In this document: piece by piece, positions 1 to 11,460 of the stretch | Position numbering within the stretch: position 1 is the stretch's first letter | Layout: each line of letters opens with the position of its first letter | Assembly: GCA_002005505.1 (NCBI GenBank) | Contig: KV908553.1 | Location: 170,332-207,714 of the forward strand | DNA length: 37,383 nucleotides | DNA from: Botryococcus braunii | Lineage: Eukaryota > Chlorophyta > Trebouxiophyceae | Reading direction: 5' to 3' | The notes under the pieces: model-generated | Told to the model about the DNA's origin: nothing | The model's database searches: none | The model's input: the letters and a program-made list of their open reading frames with translations, nothing else | Made by a program: the position numbers and the translations under genes

Positions 1-1230
1 TCCGAATGTCGTTCAGCTTGTCCTTTTTGAGGGAGAGATCGCGGCGCAGTCTCCGAATGTCCTCTTGCTGGGCATCTCCACCCGCTTTTCCTCCTTCCGC
101 CTTCGCTTGAGCCAACTGAGCCAACAGCTGGGCTCTCTCCCGTTTCACGGCCTCCATCTCGATCCGCTGCAGGCCACCCTCCCTTCTTCAGACCCAGAAT
201 TGAGCCAGTGAGCAGCCCCACAGACAGTGGCAATGTTGCAACCACATCCTGATAACAGGAGCTGCCCCGGTTCGAGCCCATGCACTCTTTAAAATCCGGC
301 ATCTGCATTTTTTTGGGTCCCTTCCCCACCGACCCTGCCCCCAACAAAACCAGGAGCAAATCGCGCCTGCCCCCCTCCCCCCAATCCCAAATGAAAACAA
401 TCCATCTAGTCTCAGAGACCCTTCCGGTCTTACCATAGATGTTCTAGTGAACTTCAAGAGCACTTCTATTTGATTGATTTGCAGCTGTTTCTCGAGTTAA
501 TTTCCTGCCTTCCACCTGAATGATGGATTCCATTAATTGGTAACAGGGTGCAGAATTAGCTCATGACCAACTCTCCTTCTATTGGCTGTCAGCTTCCTAG
601 AGTTCATTTGTCATCTTCAGATCACAAATTTCCTCGAAGCCTTACCTGCCTTATCCCTTACCTGCCAGTTGCAGTCTCCATTGCCCCATCCCTAACCTGC
701 CTGGAGGAAAACCATCAGGTCGTATGTCAATGACCTCTCCTTGGCGTATGTTACGTCAAAAGGAATACCTTGTTATGCACATGACTGTACAGTGCGAAGG
801 ACATCAAAATTTCACTTAATTCGTCATACGAACTCCACTACTTGGGATTTCATGCTATTTTGCACCTTTTGCCGGATCCGAGAAGGGCAAGTAAAGCGCC
901 GAAACAAGTGGTCACAACAGCAGTCAGAGTGGATCCCTTGCATGAATGGACGAGTTCAGGGCAATGTTTGCGCTTGCTAACTAGAATGGGGGCAGATGTT
1001 TTAGCGCAAACATAGGGACCAAGACAGTGAGGAGCACTGGGGACAATCACCAGCTGCTCCTCTTCTGAGAGCTCTTCCCCGAATTGCAGCATTTCGCGGC
1101 GTGCCGTGGAGCCCACAACAGAGCGAATCACAGACGGGACGTCCTGCCCTGGACCGTTCTCTCCACTGTCGGCAGATGCCGGGGGCGGCGGTACCTCTAA
1201 GCCCAGCAGGCGTGCAACCTCCGGCATTGC
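1..1230 (-). CDS. Partial coiled-coil protein gene (3' part runs off left edge)
   Basis: Two phase-0 exons can be read on the minus strand. The upstream one spans 1230-1051 (180 nt, acceptor GTGCAG before 1230, donor GTGATT after 1051) and encodes a Pro/Gly/Glu-rich stretch that begins AMPEVARLLGLEVPPPP and ends EELSEEEQL. The next starts at about 166 after CTGCAG and stays open to the window edge. It encodes a highly charged, heptad-like helix (RIEMEAVKRERAQLLAQLAQ, later RRLRRDLSLKKDKLNDIR), typical of a coiled coil. An alternative acceptor about 20 nt further upstream is possible. Earlier exons (above 1230) and the C-terminus are not identified. I do not recognise the family. It is divergent from the P450 gene that starts at 2605. 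Confidence 0.45.
200..1050. other. Putative intron of the left-edge gene
   Basis: Region between the two candidate minus-strand exons. No further coding exon, tandem repeat or RNA gene is evident. Confidence 0.35.
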
Positions 1231-2604
1231 CTGCACATTCAGAGCCTCTGATTAAAGGAACTTTCTCCTCCAGGCTCAAAGCGGTTTTCATTGCTTTTTA
1301 GTATAAGTCCAACAGGGCAGGGACAATTGTGGACCGTCTCACTCCCCCTTTTTGGCCCTTACTTTTCGCCAGCCCCTTCCCTGCCTGCCCCAGGACAGCC
1401 GTTAAATGCTAAGTTCCTGCTCAGCTGGGCTGCTTGCCCTAGGACTTTCCCCTGCATCGCGCCCAGGAAGGTAGCCCAGGGTCCCCACAAAGTGGTATTT
1501 CACGGAACGTCACCGGTGCCAATTGAGAGCCATGAAATATGCATTAAATACACTTATTCGAGTAAATTTGAAATTCATGATTGCTTGACTCCGTCATCTG
1601 CTCTGTTTCCAGAAGTGTTGGTTTGCTCTGATTTACCAAGGTTGCTGATAAGCCCCACGTTCCCAGCATTTGGGGCACAATAGATCAAAAAGTCACATTA
1701 GTTGTACTTTAATGGATTAGCATGAGTCTGCGCACCCTCAGCAACTCGTCCTTCATATGCAAGCGTGGGAGAGCCATCGCTGCAAGTTGTCGCCGTCCAA
1801 CCATGGTCTAATGCACCTTGAGGAGGGAAAACAAAGAAAATTATTATTTTTAACTATATCATTTCAATCAACACCCTTCTGGTCTATTCAAATGACATCC
1901 GGGACCTCCGTCTTACGTAGCGGGGCATCGTGCGGACCCCTCGTAGTGCCCAAGGAATACAATCGATTGTTTAGAAACAATAAATTCGAACCAGAATTCG
2001 TGGATTGTGCATTGTTTCGTGTTGCCGCAGTGCATGATGGCGAGACTAGCCAGTAGATGGGCATGACTGAGCATGTGGATGTCCACAGATCTGTTGGTAC
2101 AGTCACATGGGCTCCACGCTGAAAGATCGGCCCTCCTTCGTACGGGTTCATCGGGCTCACGGCGAAGACGACGGGCGTCTCAGGAGCAAATAGGACATCG
2201 CCACAATTCTATCTTCAAGGGGACGACGGATTGTGGCTATCTGGCCAAGTGCTATTATCGTCTGCAGCCAACTTATTTCATTTTTGAGGGGCATTTAGCT
2301 ACGTATCTGTCTAAGTAACAATGTTTAGCGAACCGTTGGCACGAGTCCCGAGCGTGAGCGAGTTGGTCTCTAGAAACGACGCTATTCAGCGCAAAGTCCT
2401 CGACTTCTTTTTCAATGTTATACTTTTCGTCGAGATAACAGTCCTCATGTACCTTCTCATGACGTAGGTAGCGTGGAGTACAGGCCCTCCGGTTTTCGTT
2501 GATGGTGTAACAGATTGCCTTCCAATCGGTCGAACTGATCGAGCTGCGCGACTGCGCTTGTAGCAAGGAACAAGTCATTTGAGAGCCTATCACATTCCTG
2601 CCTA
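1231..2604. other. Intergenic / 5' flank between divergent genes
   Basis: Holds the upstream region of the P450 gene and perhaps further 5' exons of the minus-strand coiled-coil gene. Open minus-strand frames at 1888-2160 and 2273-2659 look fairly protein-like, but no phase-consistent splice sites or known domain could be assigned. No clear TATA box or repeat is seen. Confidence 0.4.
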
Positions 2605-4789
2605 ATGGCTGCGCAAGTAGCCATGGGTATTGCGGGCGCTTGTGTCCGTGACTCTTCAAGGCCCCTCAACAGGGGCATCCACCTTAGGGAGGCCATACCA
2701 TGCCGCTGTGGTGTAAAGCGATTCGGAGCTATAAATCGGCCGAGAGGACCTTTTACAGCTGCTCCTGTCACTTCAACCAGAAGAACTCCAACGTGCATGG
2801 CCGGCGAGCTGGTTGGACTTGGACTGTTCTTCACGCCTGGGCTCTTAGCTACTGCATACGCTTTCTACCGTGGAAAAGGAAGTTTGAAAGAGGGCTTCAG
2901 TTTTCTTTTAACTGATACATTTCAAGGATATTTCCAACCGGATGTGGGCGGCGCCAACATTCCAGTTGCGGAAGGACAGCTATCTGATCTAGCAGGGGAC
3001 GAGCCGTTGTTCAAAGCTTTGTATAAATGGTAAGGTTCAGAGTGACTGAGACCGGCAAGTGCCATCTTGAGGACCGACCCCTGTCGTAAATTTCTTATGG
3101 TTTGGCGTCCTATTGTACAGTTATGAGTTTCCATCATCCAGCTTGGCCCATGCCCACAGCTCACTGAACATCGAGTTCTGCATTTTATTATCAATTGTTT
3201 ATGTACTGTCCTCATTACAGTAGAAGAGGAAAGCTAATTGCGAAAAATATGATCGTTTTTTTTGGGGGGGGGGGGGGGTTTGGGGGGGGAGTGGTGCAGA
3301 AGTTTGACTAATAACTGCCACTAATTCAGATGGATCTTCAGTGAGGATGTACCCACTTGGTAGGATCTCTAGGGTGGTGTGCCAAGCGAGATGCGATGAG
3401 GGTGGTTACAGAAGGATGCTGTTGAATTGGGCAGGTTTTTGGACTGTGGCGGCGTTTTCAAATTGGTCTTTGGTCCCAAGGCCTTTGTTGTGGTCTCCGA
3501 TCCAGTGGTTGTGCGCTACCTTCTAAAGGCAAGTCCTTCCTTACTTTCTCAGCATATAACAAAAGTCCAGTGGCCGAAAACGCAGGCCACTTGTATACAT
3601 CTGCATCCATTGAAGCACCTAATTATTTCATGCTTCTTCTTTAAGAGCCAGGCCAGGTGTGCCCATGTATTTTCAATGCTTTTTTGCCATAAAACTTAGC
3701 TCTGTGCCATGTCTATTCCAAGCTTGTCGATGACACGCCAAGCCAAGTGTGCAGCATTTGATCCATGCTTGTCAGTCATTACCTAAGCCAAGTGTGCAAC
3801 ATTTATTCCATCCTTTTCTGTCACAAGCTAAGCCAGGTGTACAGCATTTCACGCATGCTTGTCTGTCACGCACCAAGCCAGGTGGACAGGCCTTAAACGC
3901 ATGCTTCCCCCCTCCCTCCCTCCCTCCCTCCCTTCTGTCCCAAGCTCAGCTAGGTGTGCAGCATTTATTGCAGGCATGTCTGTCGCAGAGCTGAGCCAGG
4001 TGTTCAGCATTTAGTCCATGCCTATCTGTCACTAGATAAGCCAGGTCGTCAGCATCCCATGCGTGCCTGTCACAAGTTAAGCCAGATGTGCAGCGTTGAA
4101 TCCATGCTTACCTGTCACAAGCCAAGCCAGGTGTGCAGCATTGAGCCCATGCTTGTCTGTCAATGATCTAAGCCAGGTGTGCAGCGTTGAATCCATGCTT
4201 GTCTGTCATAAGCCAAGCCAGGTTTGCAGCATTGAGTCCATGCTTGCCTGCCAACGATCTAAGCCAGGTGTGCAGCGATTAATCCAGGCTTGTCTGTCAC
4301 AAGCTGAGGCGGTGCGGGATCTCGCAGGACAACGCATTCAACTATGACAAGGGGGTGCTGGCCGACATCTTGGAGCCCATCATGGGGAAGGGCCTCATTC
4401 CGGCAGACTTGGAGACCTGGAAGCCTCGCCGGCGGGCCATCGTCCCCGCCTTCCACAAGGCCTATCTGGAGGCGAGCGTGCGCATGTTTGGGGCCTGCAC
4501 CCAGCGCACGATCACTAAACTGGACCAGGTCTGCGCGGCCGGAACGGTGAGCCCCACTGCACAGTTGCATGCCGTTCACACACCAGGGCTTTTCACTTTT
4601 GCGATTTTTGTTTGGCTTTTCGCTTGGTGGCCCAGAGGTGCGGGTTGCGGGGTGCAGGATGTGGGTGGTGCAGTTTTTCCAGCAGGTGGGCCGGACGGGG
4701 TGTCGGATGCGGTTGAGAATTGAGGGGTGTCGGATTGCTTTGTTGCAGTCATGGCCTTGCGCCTGCCTGCAAGCGTGGACGGGCGCGTT

Positions 4790-4869
<80 letters not shown>

Positions 4870-5289
4870 CGTGGGTGCGTACCTGTGTGCGTGTGCACAC
4901 ATGCATTTGGGGAAGAGGGAGGATTTGTTGGGAAACCGCCCATTGTTGTTGTCAGGGTGCCTCCTTAGTGAATAGAGATGTTTTGTGGTGCTTCTGCACA
5001 GGGGGTCACAGACATGGAGGTGGAGTTTCTGAATCTGGGACTGGACATCATCGGGCTGGGTGTTTTCAACTTTGATTTCGGGTCGATCACATCCGAATCG
5101 CCAGTCATCAAGGCAAGTCCCAAGATAGGCAGATGCACATCCATCCCCCTTCTAAACCCTAGCAGCCCCCTGCATTTCCCACTTTCAAACAGCAACACCA
5201 AGTGCAACATCTCTTTGGTCGGCATGCATGGTTGAGTGCGAAGGCTTTTTAAGCCAGCCTCTTCTTGTTTGTTTGTGGTGAGTGTGTGT

Positions 5290-5388
<99 letters not shown>

Positions 5389-6162
5389 TTCCTGTTTTTT
5401 TTTTTTTTTTTTTTTTTTTTTTCCCTTGACATGCGCCGGGGTTGTGGGAATCCCCGGCCCACTTCGGCAAGGAACATGATTACACGTTTTCTAACGGAAC
5501 TGGAGGTGAGGGGGGTCGGCAGGCTGTGTATGGAGTGCTGAAAGAGGCTGAGCACCGGTCGACGTTTTACTTGCCATACTGGAACATCCCTATAGCGCAG
5601 TACGTCGTACCGCGGCAGCGGAAATTCCAGGCCGACCTGAAAGTAATCAACTCCTGCCTGGATGACTTGATTTCTGCAGCAAAGGCCGGCCGCCGTGAAG
5701 AAGACGTGGAAGCTCTTCAAGCTCGCGACTACACCACGGTGCATGCTCCTTGTGTATTTCAGAAACCGAACTCCCGCATCAGGATTGTGATCAAGAATCT
5801 TTTTCAGAATTTCCAGATTAAAGTTTACTTGTTGTAATGAGGAATCTGTAGATCTGTAAATTTTGAAAAGAGAGTTCCCGCATCAGGCCCCTTTTGATCA
5901 GGAGATGCAATGAGGAAATTGTATCCTAAAATTCTTCAAAGCAACCCTTACAATCCGTCCTTGTAGTATTTTCTGGTTTGCAGCGTCATTGTGGCCAGGT
6001 TGACGATGACAATTGACGGCGACAGTATATCCCAAGGCCGGGAGAACCTGGGATGCTCACTCCTTTCCCACCCCTGCTCACTCCCCGTGCCCCCCCTTTC
6101 CCCTGTGTCTGCCTCCATGGCTTCCATGTATAAACCTGTGCTGGCTGCGTGCCTGCGCGCGC

Positions 6163-6261
<99 letters not shown>

Positions 6262-6684
6262 GGGGGGGGGGGTGCGTGCGTCTGCATGTGTCTTTTGGTC
6301 CGCACCCGTGTGCGTTCTTGTTTTTGTTGATGTTTTTCAAGTTGCTATTTTATAAGGTTATGCGGCTGCCGCTCTGTTGGTGTTGGTGTTACTAAAGATC
6401 CCTGCCGAGTTGTTTTCTAAGCTTGTGGGTGGGGAGGCATGTGCAGGTGAAGGACCCCAGCTTGCTGAGGTTCCTGGTGGACGTGCGCGGAGCGGACATG
6501 GATGCCAAGCAGCTGAGGGACGATCTGATGACCATGTTGATAGCCGGCCACGAAACCACTGCCGCCGTGCTGACATGGGCCCTTTTCAGCCTTATGGCCT
6601 GCCCAGCCGCTGCTGATAAAGCCCGACAGGAGGTGGACACAGTCCTGGGAGACCGAGTCCCTGGTGTGCAGCCCCCCCCCCCCC

Positions 6685-6717
<33 letters not shown>

Positions 6718-8675
6718 AGGGGTGGGCATTGGGAAGGTCCCACAGAGATCCCGTCAGCTTATGCCAACGGCGATGTTGTGACGGTTTCAAGTTGTAATAT
6801 GTAGGCAGCGCCACTGCGTATGTCAATGGATGCGTATCGTGTACCTGGACCTGAGCATATGGGCATCCATGCATTAAGTTATCCGCATGTATACTCATGG
6901 AGGTGTGCTTGTCAAATGGTTGTACATCAGGATGTGCTGCCCCCCAATGTGCCTTATCTTGTATAGGATGTACTGTCCAAAAGAGGGTGGGCAGTGCTGA
7001 GTGGGGGCAGTACTGGCAGATTTGGCAGACTTTGAAAAGCTGCCGTACATCAGAGCGGTGCTGGCGGAGTCGCTGCGCATGTTCCCTCAGCCTCCGATCC
7101 TGATCAGGCGCGCTCTGGCGGACGACGTTCTGCCCTCCAGCCTGAACGGCGACCCCAACGGCTACCCTGTGGGGAAGGGAGCTGACATCTTCATCTCTGT
7201 CTGGAACCTCCACCGGTGGGTCCCTGCCCGGGCTTTCTGCCATTGTGTTCCACTTCTTGTCGTTTATCCCCCGGGTTCCCCCCCCCTTTCTTTTTTTTTT
7301 TGGGGGGGGGGGGGGAGAGCCCCATTTTGCCCCGTCAGGTAGAGGCACGCACATGTGCAAACACATGCAGGCGTTCGAGCGCACGCACGCACGCACGCCG
7401 CCCCCGCCCCCCCATACACCCACATGCACACCCGCACGCTAAGCCACAGGTCTTTGTGTATGCAGGGAAGGAATGAGGTAGTGGGGAGGCAGTTTCCGTT
7501 TCAAAAATATCTTTATTGGATGTTTCAGAAGCGTCCTGTTCAGACTTGGAGTCTTTCTGGGAATCTCCATTTTTTCAACCCCTGCACAGCCTTTCTTTCA
7601 TTAGACTCTCCGTCTGTTCCCAAGAGGGTTTGGTTTGTTGGCACTCCGCTCCTGAATTGGCTGTTTGGGGCTGTCAGGTCGCCGTTTCTGTGGAAGGACC
7701 CGGATGTGTTCCGGCCGGAGCGGTTCACAGAGACCTTCACCAATGACGACTTCAAGGGCGCGTGGGCAGGGTACCGCCCCGAAGCCTTGGGCAGCGCATT
7801 GTATCCTAATGAGGTCGCGTCCGATTTTGCCTTCATTCCCTTCGGCGGGGGCGCCCGCAAGTGCGTGGGGGACCAATTCGCACTGATGGAGGCAACGGTT
7901 GCTCTGTCCATGCTGTTGCGGTACGTCCCGCCCATCCTCCCTCACCCACAATCTCCTGGTGTAGTACAGGCGCAGATGCCCGGCGCTCTTTCTTCGCCCC
8001 CTTGGTGCAGTACAGGCGCAGAGTGCTTGCTCTTCCTCTTCCTCTCCCTCCTGGTGCTGTGCAGGCAATGATGCCTTGCCTTTCTCCCCAGTGCAGCAGA
8101 CGCGCAGATGTCTTGCACATCCATAGCACAGGCATGCTTTTAAGTTGAGAGAAAGTCTGACCGAAAGAAAAGTGCTTTCACAGCAATTCCCCCCCCCCCC
8201 CTTTTGATTTTGTATCTGCGATACATTCTGATGAGACAGAAGAAGAGGCAACGTAACACCTCCCCCCCCCCCCCCAAAAAAAAAAAAAAAAAAAAAAAAG
8301 GGAGGCGGACAGAAAAACAAAATAACACAAACTTCATGCAGCCATGCGCGCGCTGCTCAGACCCACATACAGACACCGTCCCCCCCCCCTCTCCTACACA
8401 CACACACACACACACACACACACGCGCGCGCGCGCTTGCTCGTGCGCGAGACGGATGTGCACGCCTGCATTACTGATGGGAATGGGGGAGGGTGCAGGCG
8501 TTTTGAGTTTCAGTTTGCAGGGAGGGCCGAGGATGTGGGTATGGCGACGGGGGCCACGATCCACACGCGAAACGGGCTGTACACGACGGTGTCCCGCCGC
8601 CAGCTCAGCGTTGGGGAGGGTTCGGGCAACGTTGCGGAAAACCGTGTGGCCGTCATGGCTGCCCCGACTTCTTAG
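2605..8675 (+). CDS. CYP97B: CYP97B-type cytochrome P450 monooxygenase (plastid, carotenoid hydroxylase clan)
   Basis: Nine exons: 2605-3029, 3435-3528, 4328-4546, 5002-5112, 5523-5738, 6447-6663, 7020-7215, 7678-7920, 8498-8675. All phases agree and give 632 aa (plant CYP97B is about 580). P450 hallmarks are intact: I-helix AGHETT (388-393), ExxR (E444/R447), PERF (506-509) and heme loop [11 protein letters not shown] with Cys555. The stretches [28 protein letters not shown] and ALYPNE before the heme loop point to CYP97B rather than CYP97A or CYP97C. The ATG at 2605 opens an Arg/Ser/Ala-rich N-terminus compatible with a plastid transit peptide, followed by a hydrophobic stretch near residues 65-88. 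CYP97 enzymes hydroxylate carotenoid beta rings; the exact role of CYP97B is less settled. Introns 2 and 4 appear to use GC donors. The gene looks functional. Confidence 0.95.
3648..4310 (+). repeat. 45-bp minisatellite in CYP97B intron 2
   Basis: About 12-13 diverged copies of a ~45-bp unit with core AAGCCAGGTGTGCAGCATTG and a tail like CATGCTTGTCTGTCAC. The last copies alternate two variants (GCGTTGAATCC and GCATTGAGTCC), which makes a 90-bp higher-order unit. The array stops about 20 nt before the exon 3 acceptor at 4327. One copy is interrupted by a CCCT run near 3906-3930. Confidence 0.9.
4792..4871 (+). repeat. (TG)n microsatellite followed by (GC)n, CYP97B intron 3
   Basis: About 34 uninterrupted TG dinucleotides, then about 11 bases of alternating GC. 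It lies 131 bp before the exon 4 start. Confidence 0.97.
5281..5422 (+). repeat. (TG)n plus poly-T tract, CYP97B intron 4
   Basis: About 50 TG units to 5387, then 28 T residues at 5395-5422. The T run lies 100 bp upstream of the exon 5 acceptor. Confidence 0.97.
6169..6272 (+). repeat. (TG)n plus poly-G tract, CYP97B intron 5
   Basis: About 45 TG units end in a G run of about 14 (6259-6272), preceded by alternating CG/CA. It is about 175 bp from the exon 6 acceptor. Confidence 0.97.
6672..6718 (+). repeat. Poly-C/poly-A compound homopolymer, CYP97B intron 6
   Basis: A C run (6672-6684) switches directly to an A run (6685-6706) just 8 bases after the exon 6 donor at 6664. Confidence 0.95.
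7011..7030 (+). other. Three in-frame candidate 3' splice sites for CYP97B exon 7
   Basis: GGCAG occurs three times at exact 9-bp spacing, ending at 7010, 7019 and 7028. Every one is compatible with the phase-1 donor at 6663, so use of each would change the protein by three residues. The middle site gives the length that matches relatives. Confidence 0.6.
7286..7315 (+). repeat. Poly-T/poly-G compound homopolymer, CYP97B intron 7
   Basis: A run of about 15 T followed directly by about 14 G, the reverse-complement form of the C/A tracts at 6672 and 8262. Confidence 0.95.
8262..8299 (+). repeat. Poly-C/poly-A compound homopolymer, CYP97B intron 8
   Basis: About 14 C followed directly by about 24 A. 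Confidence 0.95.
8396..8434 (+). repeat. (CA)n-(CG)n microsatellite, CYP97B intron 8
   Basis: About 13 CA units followed by about 6 CG units, 63 bp upstream of the last exon. Confidence 0.95.
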
Positions 8676-8784
8676 GGCCGGGACCATGGGACTTTGTCCC
8701 ATCATCTATCCCATCATCGAGCTGCACTTGGCCCCAGGTCTTATGGGGACGGTCTAAGTTCCTTGGTAGGTGCACCAGCTGGGC

Positions 8785-9058
8785 TCTGCAGATTTGGGCT
8801 CTGGCAAAGGATGCCCAGCTGCGCCTGTACCGCAGCACATTGTTGAGTTGGTAGATGTACCGCAGTTGGGCTCTCGGAGAGGAGGCCTGGGTGGGCCGTA
8901 CCGCATGAAGTGGCTGGGTTGGTAGATGTCCCGGGGTTGGGCTCTGGCAGAGGAGGCCCAGATGGGGCTGTACCGCAGCAACTGGCGGCATTGATAGATC
9001 TACCAGGCTTGGGGGCTGTGGCCGAGGATGCCCGGATGGGGCTGTACTGCATCAAATT
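8785..9058 (+). repeat. 71-bp minisatellite in the 3' flank of CYP97B
   Basis: Four diverged copies of a ~71-bp unit containing TTGGGCTCTGGCAGAGGAGG, then a TGTACCGCAG element and GGTAGATGTACC. The array starts about 110 bp after the stop codon, so it may lie in the 3' UTR. Confidence 0.8.
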
Positions 9059-9632
9059 TGCGCGGAGCGCACCGTCAGGTTGCACAGGTGGACCCCTCAT
9101 GAGCACCGGCAGGAGTTCGCTTGTTGCTTTCAGCAACAGCGGCACAATTTCTTGGTGCCACAAACAACATAAACATGCAAGTTGCACAACTTGCGTGAGT
9201 TGCTTGGAGCACTGTTGTTGTTTGGGAAGCTGAGGGCACTCTTTTCTGTAGCAGGTCCCGGTTGAGGTGGAAGTCAGCTGAGTGCATCATGGTGAGGGTA
9301 GGATGCCAATGTGACTGCTTGGTGTCTAAAGAGTTTGGCAGGGTCATCTAGTGGCCAGGCAATTTTCCATAGGTAGAAAAAAACAATTTTACACTCTATT
9401 GGTCTGCAGAAGTCAGTTGTCCATGCGTGTATTTGGTGTGGAGATTTCTGCAGAATTTGCTTGTTAGCGCGTATTTGGCTTTAGTGGGTGTGCAGACTGA
9501 CGGTCTTTGAGACGTAGGGCGTATTGCACTGCATAAAATGTGCTATGCGTTGTGGGATGAGCATGAGACTCTGATAGGGCGCATCCTGCCTCCAAAAGTC
9601 GTCGGAAGTTCCCCTTTTCTTTCAGCCCCCCC

Positions 9633-9799
<167 letters not shown>

Positions 9800-10762
9800 T
9801 TTTGTCTCCGTCTCCTCTGCACTCTCCATTCTCTTTGTGTTCCCTCTGCGGTGGGGGATGTCCGGGTGCGGGGACTTGCTATTTCAAGAATGGAAATGGC
9901 TGGGCTCCCTCGGGCGGAGCAATATGAAACAGGAAGGGGGCGTGGCTGTGGAGTACAGGAAGCAACCAGCCTGTACTCTTACATGTAGAAAAGATTTCAT
10001 CACGCTGGTCCTACTGCAGGCGGGCGTGGCACTTTGCATTAGGGCAGAGCACCGGTTTGCAGAGTTAATCAGGTTAAAGGTTTTTAGCATGCTAGGCGGC
10101 ATGTCGTGCCCATATCTTCGAGTGCACAGACAAGCATTCCATGTTGCTTGTCTGTCTTCTTTTTGACTGCACAGGCGTAGAGCAACATCAATAGTTTTGC
10201 GTCACAAACATCCTCAATTGCATCGTTAGTATTGCGTCACATTTCTACCAGCAGCCCGGCAGGGCTTATCTGTACAGCCGAATTCTGCAGGTCAGGTCCT
10301 CCTTTTTTTGTCTCTCGCCTTCCTACTCCGCAGAACCATTTTTACCGACGGGGCTCTGCGTTTTTCAAATGCAATGATTTGGCATTTTGCCCACTTCCAA
10401 GGGCAATTATATGGGTTCCTGAACAGGGAAAGGATTCCTGCAGGGCACGAGGGTTAGGATTCGTACATGTAGTAATGGTCAGTGTCCCGTTGTACATGCC
10501 ATTTTGGAATGCGTTGCACAGGGTTCATCGCTAAGGAGGGGAGCAACCAATAAGCAAGAAACAATAATCGAATCCTCAAAACACGGTAGGAAGTAAGTTT
10601 GTTAATATCGGGATTGATGCTTGCAGTCGAAGAGCTTCTAGTGTGCTAGTAGGTATTGCACTCCGCTTGCCAGACCCCTTTGTGGCTGTCAGGCTGGTCT
10701 GGACATGGGGTCTGCACTACTAGTGTGGCAGAGCTCCTGCGGCCCGTTTTACACAAACTTTC

Positions 10763-10835
10763 TTCACTCTTCATACTAAGGATAAGCTTCACTCTTAATA
10801 CTAAGGATAAGCTTCACTCTTAATACTAAACTTTC
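10763..10835 (+). repeat. 25-bp direct repeat, three copies
   Basis: TTCACTCTTAATACTAAGG plus ATAAGC is repeated three times (10763, 10788, 10813; the third is partial), flanked on both sides by ACTTTC. Confidence 0.85.
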
Positions 10836-10870
10836 TCGTTGGGCATGCTTGGTATGCTGACAAGCCATTT

Positions 10871-11173
10871 TCAAGAGGCCATGACCCATGAGAGTCTTGA
10901 CACCCTTTTGTGCAGCCTAGCCGTGCTTCCCACAGAGCTCTGACGCATATCTGACTCAGATAAATCTTCGAAGCGGGCGAAACTCATTGCAAGTTGACGG
11001 ATCTTCATTAGCAGTTTTGGCTGGAAGGCAATCCAGCCCTCGTGAAGCATGCTGTAAGATCTGTTGTTTATGTTGATATAGGTTCTTCTGGGACGTGCTA
11101 AATGTTCATCATCTACCTGTAGCTTGTTTGCAATCTTCCTGTTGCGTGTCGTTGTGGCCAAGACGTTGGATGC
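10871..11173 (-). CDS. Candidate 3'-terminal exon of an unidentified minus-strand gene
   Basis: A frame ending in TGA (10873-10871) encodes a well-mixed basic sequence that includes MLHEGWIAFQPKLLMKIRQL and SFARFEDLSESDMRQSS, unlike the low-complexity frames around it. Its 5' limit may be the CACAAG that ends the minisatellite at 11174 or one of the CAG sites near 11090 or 11050. It could be the last exon of the candidate gene at 12596-13409 or a separate gene. No family is recognised. Confidence 0.35.
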   Translation of the reverse strand, partial: ASNVLATTTRNRKIANKLQVDDEHLARPRRTYININNRSYSMLHEGWIAFQPKLLMKIRQLAMSFARFEDLSESDMRQSSVGSTARLHKRVSRLSWVMAS

Positions 11174-11460
11174 CTTGTGGTGCCAGGGCTCCCACACATC
11201 AGGTTGTGGTGCCAGGGCTCCCGCACATCAGGTTGTGGTGCCAGGGTTCCCACACGTTATCAGATTGTGCTGCCAGGGTTCCCACACGTAAATCAGATTG
11301 TGCTGCCAGAGATCCCACACGTTGTCAGGTTGTGCTGCCAGGGTTCCCACACGTTATTAGGTTGTGCCACCAGTGCTCCCACACTTAATCAGGGTGTGCC
11401 GCCAAGGTTCCCACACGCTTTTAGGTTGTGCTGCCAGGGCTCCCCACCCTGGCGTGGGTT
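11174..11460 (-). repeat. 30-bp minisatellite
   Basis: Nine copies of a 29-32 bp unit, plus-strand core TGTGCTGCCAGGGTTCCCAC followed by ACGTTATCAGGT. It abuts the candidate minus-strand exon at 10871-11173 at what would be that exon's acceptor side. Confidence 0.92.

Noticed and set aside
2273..2659. Minus-strand 128-codon frame overlapping the P450 start
   Set aside because: Two minus frames are open at once here and neither joins to the left-edge gene in phase. A real exon is not excluded.
3648..4310. Possible CRISPR array
   Set aside because: Units are contiguous and diverged without unique spacers, in a eukaryotic intron; this is a minisatellite.
4569..5744. Long frames rich in VCVCVC or HTHTHT
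   Set aside because: Products of (TG)n/(CA)n repeats crossing real exons; the real exons here are in CYP97B.
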